Shown: piece after piece, positions 6,868 to 13,700 of the stretch
How positions within the stretch are numbered: position 1 is the stretch's first letter
Layout of the letters: every line of letters begins with the position of its first letter
Assembly (NCBI GenBank): GCA_964636945.1
Contig: CAZWVH010000071.1
Span: 1-14,166, forward strand
Source of the DNA: CAZADA01 sp964636945
GTDB lineage: Bacteria; Pseudomonadota; Alphaproteobacteria; Caulobacterales; Maricaulaceae
Length of the DNA: 14,166 nucleotides
Direction: 5' to 3'
Notes under the pieces: generated by a model
What the model was told of the DNA's origin: nothing
Seen by the model: only the letters and a program-made list of their open reading frames with translations
The model's database searches: none
Translations under genes and position numbers: made by a program

Positions 6868-7796
6868 TGGTCTCCTCCTGCGTCGTGTAATCGCGCTTTA
6901 GCTTCGTGTTCAGAGTTTTGCCGGCGTACGACGCCAATCACGTTGGGCAATGGCCAGGGATACGCGTTGTCATCGCTTTCGAAAAAGCCGGTTTCAAAGC
7001 TGCCATAGCGCTGGAGCCTAATTCCCCCGCTTTGGGCGTAAAGGGTGGATTCCGGCCCTCCCTCCAGGTACATGGCGCGCGCAATGCTTAACGGCAATGC
7101 CTGCAACATGCCGATAAAATCGTGGACCGTGTGCGGCGATCGGGAATGGATGAACAGCACGCGCCCGTCTATATCGGTTGCCAACGCCGCCGTGCTCCAT
7201 TGTCGATCCTGCTGTGACCAGACATTCTCGCCGGTGCAGGAGATCATTCGAATTGATTGAAGCATACTGGCGTAATGCGGTCTAAGCGCGTCGAAATCAT
7301 CGCATTCTCGGTCGATAATTTGGACATTCGGCACCGTGATGTCGTTCGTCGTGGTCGCGAAAATCGTATTATCCTGATTGATCCGCGGGTTCACCGGCTC
7401 ACCGCTCACTTTGGTAAAACCAACCGGCAATGCGGCTTCACTGGCGGCGAACATCCCAGCATTGGTGACGGCAACCAGATCATGCTCGTCCAGCCAGGCC
7501 GGCGCCGCTTTGCGTTGCTCATCCAATGAATCGGCGATCAGGAGTTCGAACGCAAATTGCTCAGGATCAATTCGCAACACGACGATGAGCTGGTCGCTGA
7601 GCTCCGAGCGCTTGGACGCGGTGAAGGCGCGAAGTTCCAGGCCCGGCTCAAGTTCGCGCCATTCAGAGTACTCCGTCTTCAATTGAGCCGATGTCAGCGG
7701 CGAGGCGGGCGTTTGACCTATTGCCATGGGCGCGCCGAACAGCACGAAAAGCGCACTGGCGGCGAATCCCAAACAATTCATCAAACGCTTGACCAT
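6864..7796 (-). CDS. Secreted phosphodiester glycosidase-domain protein (NAGPA/DUF2233)
   Basis: A 310-residue exported protein. Residues 1-28 form a signal peptide (MVKR, a hydrophobic stretch, then MAIGQ), so the product should be periplasmic or extracellular. The domain matches the NAGPA/DUF2233 family (phosphodiester glycosidases related to the human uncovering enzyme). Its marks are VAVTNAGMF (108-116), VGFTKVSGEPVN (125-136), a mid-domain ATDIDGRVLFIHSRSP (206-221) and AMYLEGGPESTLY (241-253), with Cys165 and Cys187 as a possible disulfide. The gene begins 25 bases after the end of hpd, has only a weak Shine-Dalgarno (GAG), and overlaps the VOC gene by 4 bases, so it is transcribed with the tyrosine genes. 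An exported sugar-phosphodiester enzyme has no obvious place in that pathway. The substrate is unknown. Confidence 0.83.
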   Translation of the reverse strand: MVKRLMNCLGFAASALFVLFGAPMAIGQTPASPLTSAQLKTEYSEWRELEPGLELRAFTASKRSELSDQLIVVLRIDPEQFAFELLIADSLDEQRKAAPAWLDEHDLVAVTNAGMFAASEAALPVGFTKVSGEPVNPRINQDNTIFATTTNDITVPNVQIIDRECDDFDALRPHYASMLQSIRMISCTGENVWSQQDRQWSTAALATDIDGRVLFIHSRSPHTVHDFIGMLQALPLSIARAMYLEGGPESTLYAQSGGIRLQRYGSFETGFFESDDNAYPWPLPNVIGVVRRQNSEHEAKARLHDAGGDQ

Positions 7797-7821
7797 TCGA
7801 TCAATCTCATACGGTGTCGAC

Positions 7822-8892
7822 TTAAGACGCTGTTTCGTCTTCCTTCAGCACGCCGCGGCGGATTTGATCGAGCTCAATGCTCTCAAACAAGGCCTTGAAG
7901 TTACCCTCGCCAAAGCCGTCATTGCCCTTGCGCTGAATGATCTCGAAGAAGATCGGTCCAATGGCGTCTTGGGTAAAGATCTGGAGCAAGAGCCCGGTGT
8001 CGCCGGGCGCCCCGTCGATCAAGATTTTGTTTTTATGCAGACGCGGCAAGTCTTCGCCATGTTCGGGGATGCGTGTCTCCACCTGCTCAAAATAAGTGTC
8101 CGGCGTGCTTTGGAACGGCACGCCGCGCTCGCGCAGGTTTTCGACGGTGGCGTAAATGTCATCCGTGGCCAGAGCAATATGCTGAATGCCCTCACCATTA
8201 TAGCGCTTCAAGAACTCTTCGATCTGAGATTTATCGTCCCGGCTTTCGTTGAGCGGGATGCGGATATTGCCGTCCGGCGAGGTCATGGCCCGCGACAACA
8301 GCCCCGTGAGCTTTCCTTCAATGTCGAAATAGCGGATCTCACGGAAGTTAAAGATGTTTTCGTAATACCCCGCCCATTTGTCCATATTGCCGCGATGGAG
8401 GTTGTGGGTGAGGTGGTCAAGGTAGGTCAGGCCGGCGCCCGCTGTGTCGACACCCTCGATCATGTCGAATTCCTCAGCGATCAGGCGATCCAGAAGCGGT
8501 TTATCCACCATGTAGATGACCGTGCCGCCAATGGCTTCAATGGCCGGGAGTTGCACTGCGCTGGGCCAAAGTCCGGATGTGTCAGCCGCCGTCGCGCCGC
8601 GCTCCAATGCGCCCTTAAAGGCTGCATCTGCGTCATCGACCAAAAAGCCCATGGCCGACGCGCCGCGTTCATGGACGTCGCGGAAGGCTTTGGGCTGGCC
8701 ATGGTCCATGGTGTTCAAGAAGAACCGGATGTCGCCCTGTTGCATCACCGAGATTGGCAGGGACTTATGGGTTGCGACCTTGGCAAAGCCGAGGCGTTCA
8801 AACAGTGGTGTAAGCTCGCGATCGGTGGAGTCGGTATACTCCAAAAACGCAAAACCGCGGGTTCCCAGAGGGTTCTCGAATAGATCTGCCAT
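7822..8892 (-). CDS. hpd: 4-Hydroxyphenylpyruvate dioxygenase
   Basis: Non-haem Fe(II) enzyme converting 4-hydroxyphenylpyruvate + O2 to homogentisate + CO2, the committing step of tyrosine degradation; cytoplasmic. At 356 residues it has the usual bacterial length. Predicted iron ligands are His160 (YLDHLTHNLHRG), His238 (GIQHIALATDDI) and Glu317 (IFFEIIQRKG), and the conserved C-terminal helix region GFGEGNFKALFESIELDQ is intact. I chose the ATG at 8892 because AGGAGTGGAG lies just upstream and the protein then opens with MADLFENPLGTRGFAFLEY as in homologues; extending further would run through the operator and into marR. It is the first gene of the operon, divergent from marR, and its promoter must lie in the shared 76-bp gap. 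Confidence 0.96.
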   Translation of the reverse strand: MADLFENPLGTRGFAFLEYTDSTDRELTPLFERLGFAKVATHKSLPISVMQQGDIRFFLNTMDHGQPKAFRDVHERGASAMGFLVDDADAAFKGALERGATAADTSGLWPSAVQLPAIEAIGGTVIYMVDKPLLDRLIAEEFDMIEGVDTAGAGLTYLDHLTHNLHRGNMDKWAGYYENIFNFREIRYFDIEGKLTGLLSRAMTSPDGNIRIPLNESRDDKSQIEEFLKRYNGEGIQHIALATDDIYATVENLRERGVPFQSTPDTYFEQVETRIPEHGEDLPRLHKNKILIDGAPGDTGLLLQIFTQDAIGPIFFEIIQRKGNDGFGEGNFKALFESIELDQIRRGVLKEDETAS

Positions 8893-8928
8893 GTGGCGCT
8901 CCACTCCTACTTGTCTCGAAATACACAT

Positions 8929-8970
8929 TGATGGTATCACATGATTGGTATCATATGAAAGAGGTTTCAT
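8929..8970. promoter_or_regulatory. Tandem-dyad operator between hpd and marR
   Basis: Three inverted repeats lie in a row: TGAT-GGT-ATCA (8929-8939), ATGAT-TGGT-ATCAT (8941-8954, extending to the 20-bp CACATGATTGGTATCATATG with one mismatched pair), and the perfect ATGAAA-GAGG-TTTCAT (8955-8970). The first two also form a direct repeat of TGGTATCAnATGA. The third contains the marR Shine-Dalgarno (GAGG) and ends within its ATG. Placement in the divergent gap fits binding by the MarR product to control both itself and the hpd operon; the binding is an inference. Confidence 0.65.
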
Positions 8971-9508
8971 GCGAAACCAATTAGCGGATCGTTGGTCTTC
9001 AGACAATGACACGTCGCCCGCCGCGCCCGCCGCGCCCGGCGACGTCAAATCCGGCGACGTTGGGGCGCTGCGGCTTGAGCGCTTTCTGCCCTATCGCTTA
9101 TCCGTGCTGTCCAACCGTATCAGCCGTATGATCGCCAAAGATTACGCTCAGCCCTTTGAGCTGAGTATCGCGCAGTGGCGGGTGATGGTGATCTTGGCCG
9201 AGCGCGGCGAAGCGTCGGCGACTCAGGTCGCTGATGCGGGACAACTTGATAAGGTTGCCGTGTCCCGTGCAGTGAAGGTATTGATTGAGCGCGGATTTTT
9301 GGTGCGGGCAGCCAGCCAGGAAGACGGTCGCATTGCGGTACTGAAACTGACGGCCTTGGGACGTGGTGTCTTTGAACGCGTGGCGCCCATGGCCATGCGG
9401 CGCGAACACGACCTGTTGGCCGCCTTGTCGCCAGGACAGCGGGCCGCATTGGACGAGATCATCGATGCGTTGGACGCACAAATGACGGAGCTGGAAGGCG
9501 TGGAGTAG
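8969..9508 (+). CDS. MarR-family transcriptional regulator
   Basis: A 179-residue winged-helix DNA-binding protein, probably a dimeric repressor that responds to an aromatic ligand. The MarR core covers about residues 38-175: a dimerisation helix (RFLPYRLSVLSNRISRMI), helix-turn-helix with SATQVADAGQLDKVAVSRAVKVLIERGFL (83-111), and the wing SQEDGRIAVLKLT (116-128) with the family's D-x-R pattern. An Ala/Pro/Asp-rich stretch of roughly 25 residues precedes the core. I chose the ATG at 8969 because GAGG is correctly spaced before it; an in-frame TTG at 8945 would lie inside the operator. It is divergent from hpd, so by position it is the likely regulator of the tyrosine operon, with 4-hydroxyphenylpyruvate, tyrosine or homogentisate as candidate ligands (inference). 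It ends three bases from the convergent peptidase gene. Confidence 0.92.
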   Translation: MRNQLADRWSSDNDTSPAAPAAPGDVKSGDVGALRLERFLPYRLSVLSNRISRMIAKDYAQPFELSIAQWRVMVILAERGEASATQVADAGQLDKVAVSRAVKVLIERGFLVRAASQEDGRIAVLKLTALGRGVFERVAPMAMRREHDLLAALSPGQRAALDEIIDALDAQMTELEGVE

Positions 9509-9511
9509 GGG

Positions 9512-11920
9512 TTAATTGCCCGCTTCCATCACCTCTCTCATCAAATTGTCGCCACCGCCGCGGCCCGTGGCCACTTCCAAGCGCTCATCACGAATGCGCG
9601 GCGGGAACACATTGTTCTCAACGTTGGCGTCAGCTGTCAGATGGTCGGGATCAAACAGGACCGAAACCACAGGCTGATCGTGGATAAAGAGCTTTTCGAT
9701 GGTGTCGCCGGTGCGCCGCCAAACATAGGCCGAGACGCTGGCCCGCTCGGTGGAGCCGTCCTCAAAAGTGAATTCAAGTGGCAATTCAGACGGGATGCCG
9801 CCCACATTGGTGAATGTCACCTGGTGGATGTACTTGCCCTCGTCTCTCGCGCGAAGCAGGGCCTCGCGACTATCGTTATCAAGGCCTTCTAGAAAGTCCT
9901 GGTGACGCTCCACTGCCGCCGGGGACACCGTATAGGCATCGTTGTCCGTATAGAAATCCTGCAGCTGCGGGCGCCGCTCGGCGCGCGGGACAATCCCCTC
10001 ATCGGCGTTGCGCTCCTCAAAGGTGAGATAAAGCCTGTTTTCTCGCGCGGCCTCGCGTTCCAGCGGCTTTTCGACCTCAGGATCGCCAATGGAGATTCGG
10101 AAACGACGCACATCATCAATGGCGATGTCCACATGGTCTGTGGTGTAGAACCAGGCGCGCCAAAACCAGTCTAAATCTTCGCCCGCTTCGGTTTCCATGG
10201 CGCGGAAAAAGTCCGCAGGTTCGGCGCGCTTAAACATCCATGACCGCGCATAGGATTTGAACGCCCGGTCGAATGTTTCCCTGCCCAACACCAGTTCGCG
10301 CAGAACATGCAGGGCAGTGGTCGTCTTGACGTAAGAGTTTCCACGCGTGACGCCCGACATGTTGTCGGCCAATGTCATGAGCGGGCGGGTGTCGGCCTTA
10401 AATCGTGCGGCGATTCCGGCACGGTTGCGCGCGCTTTCGGGAAAGCCGTCCTCGAAAGTCATATTGGCAATCGATTCCAGATAGCTGTTCAAGCCCTCAT
10501 CCATCCACATCCAGCGTCGCTCGGCGGAGTTGACGATCATTGGGAAATAGAAATGCCCGGTCTCGTGAATGATCAAACCGATCAGTCCGTATTTGGCGCC
10601 GGCTGAGTAGGTGCGTTCACCATCCACCATCTCGTTCTCAGGTCGCACGCCGTCAAAGCTGATCATTGGGTATTCCATACCCACGGTGCGCGGACCGTTC
10701 ACCGCCTGGGCAGTGGGATAGGGGTAGGGGAACGTAAACGCCGAAAACACCTCGAGCGTATGTGCAATGGCCTCAGTGGCGTACTGGCCCCAAATTGGAT
10801 TGCCTTCGTCGGGGTAGAACGACATGGCCAGAACGCGTTCGGGGGCGTCCATTCCCTCGGTCTCTTGGGCGACGCCCATGACGTCCCACATGAACGAAGG
10901 CGATGAGGCCCAAGCAAAGTCACGTACATTCTCGGCCTCAAATTCCCAAGTCTTGGTCTGGCGGCCGCGCGCCCTACGGTTTCTGTCGGCCTCGTCAGCG
11001 GTCACGACCAACACAGGTTCATCGGCTGCGCGCCCGTCTTCATAGCGATCGTATTGCTCTGAAGACAAAACACTGTCGGGATTGGCCAGCGCGCCGGTCG
11101 CCGCCACAATATGGTTGTCGGGAACGGTGATCGCGACGCGGTAGTCGCCAAATTCCAGCGTGAATTCCCCAGTGCCCAGGAACTGATCCACGTGCCAGCC
11201 TTGGTAGTCCGTGTACGCGGCCACTCGCGGGAACCATTGGGCCGCGCCAATGATCAACGTCCCATCGTCAAGTTCTTCCCAGCCAGATCGCGAGCCAATT
11301 GCTACGGTATCGAGCAGCGGGTGCGTCCATGCGATGGTCACTTCGGTATCATCGCCCGTTTCCAGGGGCTCGGCGAGTGACACGCGCATCAGCGTGCCGT
11401 TGATCGCGGTTTCCAATTCATCGCCATCACCCTCCGTCACCGAGGTGACCGTCATCCCATAGGAGTTATCGGCAAAGTCCTGTTGGCGGCGGAGTTGATG
11501 CATGGGCAGTTTGCCGTCGGACGTCATGCCCTGCCCGCGCCGAGTGAAGAAATCCGTCGTCTGGATGGATTGGAAATGCCCATCGTCAGCAAAGGAATTC
11601 TGATCCAGATGGACCCAGATATAGTCCAAGGTATGGGGTGAGTTGTTGGTGTAGCTGAGGGTCAACTCTCCATTGAGCACACGGTCTTGGGCGTCCAGGC
11701 TCACGGCGATGTCGTAGTCCGCGCGTTGCTGCCAATAATCGGGGCCTGGTTTGCCGGCGGCCGTACGATGCGCGTCCGGTGCTGGCCAAACATCTTCAAG
11801 CGGTGCGAATGGATCTTCATGTTGAGCCAGCGCGCCGGCAGCCAAAACCGATGCTGCACTCAAAGCGGCGCTCATCGATACACCCAGGGAATTGGCGAAG
11901 CGGCGCAACACAAATGGCAT
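9512..11920 (-). CDS. Exported M1-family zinc metallopeptidase
   Basis: A predicted aminopeptidase-type gluzincin of 802 residues. The N-terminus (MPFVLRRF, hydrophobic core, GALA-Q) is a signal peptide cleaved near residue 32, so it acts in the periplasm or outside. The N-terminal beta domain occupies roughly 60-330, with RADYDIAVSLDAQDRVLNGE typical of M1. GMEYPMISFD (414-423) takes the place of the GAMEN exopeptidase motif. Zinc site and catalysis: HETGH (452-456) and Glu475 in WMDEGLNSY; a likely catalytic Tyr530 sits in NSYVKTTTALHVL. About 200 C-terminal residues follow, with a beta-rich segment. I chose the ATG at 11920 because it has GAGGA upstream and gives a clean signal peptide; a GTG at 12034 directly after the preceding stop is in frame but would bury the signal sequence. 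It lies downstream of a small membrane-protein gene on the same strand. Confidence 0.92.
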   Translation of the reverse strand: MPFVLRRFANSLGVSMSAALSAASVLAAGALAQHEDPFAPLEDVWPAPDAHRTAAGKPGPDYWQQRADYDIAVSLDAQDRVLNGELTLSYTNNSPHTLDYIWVHLDQNSFADDGHFQSIQTTDFFTRRGQGMTSDGKLPMHQLRRQQDFADNSYGMTVTSVTEGDGDELETAINGTLMRVSLAEPLETGDDTEVTIAWTHPLLDTVAIGSRSGWEELDDGTLIIGAAQWFPRVAAYTDYQGWHVDQFLGTGEFTLEFGDYRVAITVPDNHIVAATGALANPDSVLSSEQYDRYEDGRAADEPVLVVTADEADRNRRARGRQTKTWEFEAENVRDFAWASSPSFMWDVMGVAQETEGMDAPERVLAMSFYPDEGNPIWGQYATEAIAHTLEVFSAFTFPYPYPTAQAVNGPRTVGMEYPMISFDGVRPENEMVDGERTYSAGAKYGLIGLIIHETGHFYFPMIVNSAERRWMWMDEGLNSYLESIANMTFEDGFPESARNRAGIAARFKADTRPLMTLADNMSGVTRGNSYVKTTTALHVLRELVLGRETFDRAFKSYARSWMFKRAEPADFFRAMETEAGEDLDWFWRAWFYTTDHVDIAIDDVRRFRISIGDPEVEKPLEREAARENRLYLTFEERNADEGIVPRAERRPQLQDFYTDNDAYTVSPAAVERHQDFLEGLDNDSREALLRARDEGKYIHQVTFTNVGGIPSELPLEFTFEDGSTERASVSAYVWRRTGDTIEKLFIHDQPVVSVLFDPDHLTADANVENNVFPPRIRDERLEVATGRGGGDNLMREVMEAGN

Positions 11921-12034
11921 GGGGATCGTCCTCACTGATGACGGAGATGGATCGTGGATGGACCACCAGTCTTGGCCAATGCGCGGCAAGAACGCAATGA
12001 CCTGCCTGCGATCTTTGGCTGGAGTTGAACTCAC

Positions 12035-12358
12035 TTATTCGTCAGGACAGAGCCGGTGGCGCGCCGAAGTGAACGCCCGCTCGGCTCGCCCGATCACACG
12101 CGCGCTCACTAGGATCAGCATGAGGATATACAGCGCCACCACGCCGGTGCGCGTGGTCCAATCGGCCAGCGTTTCCTCGCCTAACGGAACCAGGGATGAA
12201 AGTTCTTTTGCGACAATGGCCAGCACATAGGTCAGCGCAAACCAGGCGCCGGTCCAAAGAAGGATGCGTTTGACGGCCCAGTCAATGGTGGCTTTGGTCG
12301 GATCAGATGACTGCGCAGCGCGTTTGCCAAGTCGCGGCAAGGACGAGGGAAATGACAT
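12035..12358 (-). CDS. Small two-helix inner-membrane protein
   Basis: A 107-residue protein I do not recognise. Two hydrophobic helices are clear, near residues 32-52 (ILLWTGAWFALTYVLAIVA) and 71-89 (GVVALYILMLILVSARVIG), joined by a loop with EETLADW. The N-terminal 30 residues and the Arg-rich C-terminus (RAERAFTSARHRL) are polar. Arg and Lys flank both helices, which suggests both ends are cytoplasmic. The ribosome-binding site is weak (AAAGAGA). The gene sits 114 bases upstream of the M1 peptidase start and 95 bases downstream of the HAMP protein, all on the same strand, so co-transcription is possible. No function can be assigned. Confidence 0.72.
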   Translation of the reverse strand: MSFPSSLPRLGKRAAQSSDPTKATIDWAVKRILLWTGAWFALTYVLAIVAKELSSLVPLGEETLADWTTRTGVVALYILMLILVSARVIGRAERAFTSARHRLCPDE

Positions 12359-12453
12359 GTCTCTTTCACTTTGGACCGGTGAATTGTGATGTTTGCCGAC
12401 TTTGCCAAAAAGTCAATTGTCACACGCCAAGTCGGGATCGGCCAGCGGGGCTA

Positions 12454-13647
12454 TCATTCCACATCCTTGCGCGCCTCAAGTTGGGCAATTGACCGCATGA
12501 TGCGGTCGACAGGTCGGGTGTCACCGTACGCTTGGGTTGGAGGTCCAAAGCGCCGAGCAGACGGCGTGGGTGGGCGATCAGCCGGTGCGTGCTCATGAGC
12601 GGCGGGCTTGAACTGAGCCGCCTTAACGGCGTGGTTGGCGATCGTATGCAGCCTGCTGACCAGAGCGCGAAATTCCTGATCATGGTTGCATTGTGAGCCG
12701 CCCAACTTGTCAATGGCAGCCTGCATTGCATCCAGTTTGCCGGAAATTTGAGACAAGTCGGTCCGGTCGTCTGAATTATCATTCAAGGCTGCAATCACAG
12801 CGGCGGTGGATTGAGAATTGTGCGCCGTGATGTGTGCAACAATGTCCTCGCCTGTCCAATCAGTGTTCTCAGATGCACGGTCAATATTGTGGCGTTCCCG
12901 GTCAACCAGGCGATCAAGCTTGCCCACACTTTCGTGCAGGGCGTTCAGGTGCGCGTTGAGCTGATCGGTAATTGGCGGACTGGCCCTTTGCTCTTCCACT
13001 TGACCGATCAATTCTCCCGCCGCTGATTTCAGCTGTTCGGCCATCACCCGCGCATCGTAAAGCGAGGCGGTTAAGCCGCGTGACAAGAGTTCGTTCTGGC
13101 GCGCCGCCGCCGACAAGCCCTGCTCAACCGACTGCATGTGATCTTTAGCGGCTAGGTCAGCGCGCGCACGACTGCGGTGGGCAATCAACCGACCCACATC
13201 CCACGCGATGCGGCCGATGGCGTCGTGACGACGCCCGCCCCAGACTTCGGCGACCTCGCGGTTGCGCGTGGCGTGTGCAATCGCTTGCGCTAAGCGCTCT
13301 ATGGGACGGCGAATGCAAAGCAGGTTAAGCGCCAAAACGGCGAAGCTCGCCAGGAAAAGGAGCCCCCCCATCCTGTTCGCCAGCGTATGAACGCGTTGAA
13401 TTTCGTCAAGGACAACGGCGCTCTGAGCCTCGGTGACCAGGGCCTTGGCGGCGGAGTCAGACAGTTGACCTGCTGTCAAGAAACATAGCCCTGAGAACAA
13501 GAGGATGACCGCCGGAGCAGCAAGACTGGTAACAAACAGTGGCGGGATCCGGCGAATTGCAGCGCAGATTGCGTCTGCACCGTCGCTCAATGCTGTGCGA
13601 ACGGTCCCAACGAGATTCCGTGGGGCGGGGGCGAGAACTTTGTGCAT
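12454..13647 (-). CDS. HAMP-domain, coiled-coil membrane protein without a known output domain
   Basis: A 397-residue inner-membrane protein built like a receptor. After a basic N-terminus there is TM1 (about 36-59), a short external segment of some 30 residues, TM2 (93-112), then a HAMP-like linker (113-160: RRPIERLAQAIAHATRN through HDAIGRIAWDVGRLI). Long helical regions rich in Ala, Glu, Gln and Leu follow (160-222, 227-260, 298-345), and then a Pro/Ala-rich disordered tail. The hairpin signature of chemoreceptors is absent, and I see no kinase, GGDEF, EAL or cyclase motif. The external part is too small for a ligand-binding domain. It follows pspF on the same strand after a 53-base gap. 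The Shine-Dalgarno (AAGGA) is in a hairpin that abuts the ATG. It may act as a scaffold or an atypical sensor; this is not established. Confidence 0.8.
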   Translation of the reverse strand: MHKVLAPAPRNLVGTVRTALSDGADAICAAIRRIPPLFVTSLAAPAVILLFSGLCFLTAGQLSDSAAKALVTEAQSAVVLDEIQRVHTLANRMGGLLFLASFAVLALNLLCIRRPIERLAQAIAHATRNREVAEVWGGRRHDAIGRIAWDVGRLIAHRSRARADLAAKDHMQSVEQGLSAAARQNELLSRGLTASLYDARVMAEQLKSAAGELIGQVEEQRASPPITDQLNAHLNALHESVGKLDRLVDRERHNIDRASENTDWTGEDIVAHITAHNSQSTAAVIAALNDNSDDRTDLSQISGKLDAMQAAIDKLGGSQCNHDQEFRALVSRLHTIANHAVKAAQFKPAAHEHAPADRPPTPSARRFGPPTQAYGDTRPVDRIMRSIAQLEARKDVE

Positions 13648-13669
13648 GGCTCAACATCCTTGTTGGGCC
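13648..13669 (-). promoter_or_regulatory. Hairpin presenting the Shine-Dalgarno sequence
   Basis: On the minus strand, CAACA and TGTTG pair around the four-base loop AGGA. An outer GGC/GCC pair extends the stem to eight base pairs with one C-A mismatch. The loop is the core of the only Shine-Dalgarno sequence for the HAMP gene, and the stem ends directly at its ATG. It could modulate translation, but the stem is modest. Confidence 0.4.
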
Positions 13670-13700
13670 TGATCTGTGAATCAAATGGACGAACAAAGAT

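Noticed and set aside
7726..8883. A 385-codon open frame on the plus strand opposite hpd
   Set aside because: It is antisense to a well-conserved HPPD gene with intact motifs, lacks a ribosome-binding site at its start, and its translation has no recognisable features. Long antisense frames are expected in GC-rich genes.
9018..9060. Direct repeats of GCGCCCGCC and CCGGCGACGT in the 5' part of marR
   Set aside because: These are short GC-rich repeats that encode an Ala/Pro/Asp linker; they are low-complexity coding sequence rather than a regulatory repeat.
12032..12034. GTG as the start of the M1 peptidase, directly after the upstream stop codon
   Set aside because: The extra 38 residues are polar and would place the signal peptide internally; the ATG at 11920 has GAGGA upstream and gives a standard exported protein.
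12398..12414. GACTTT/AAAGTC inverted repeat after the HAMP gene, considered as a terminator or promoter
   Set aside because: The stem is AT-rich with no following U-tract on either strand. A TTGACT (12411-12416, minus) has only AACATC at the 17-base spacing, which is a poor -10.
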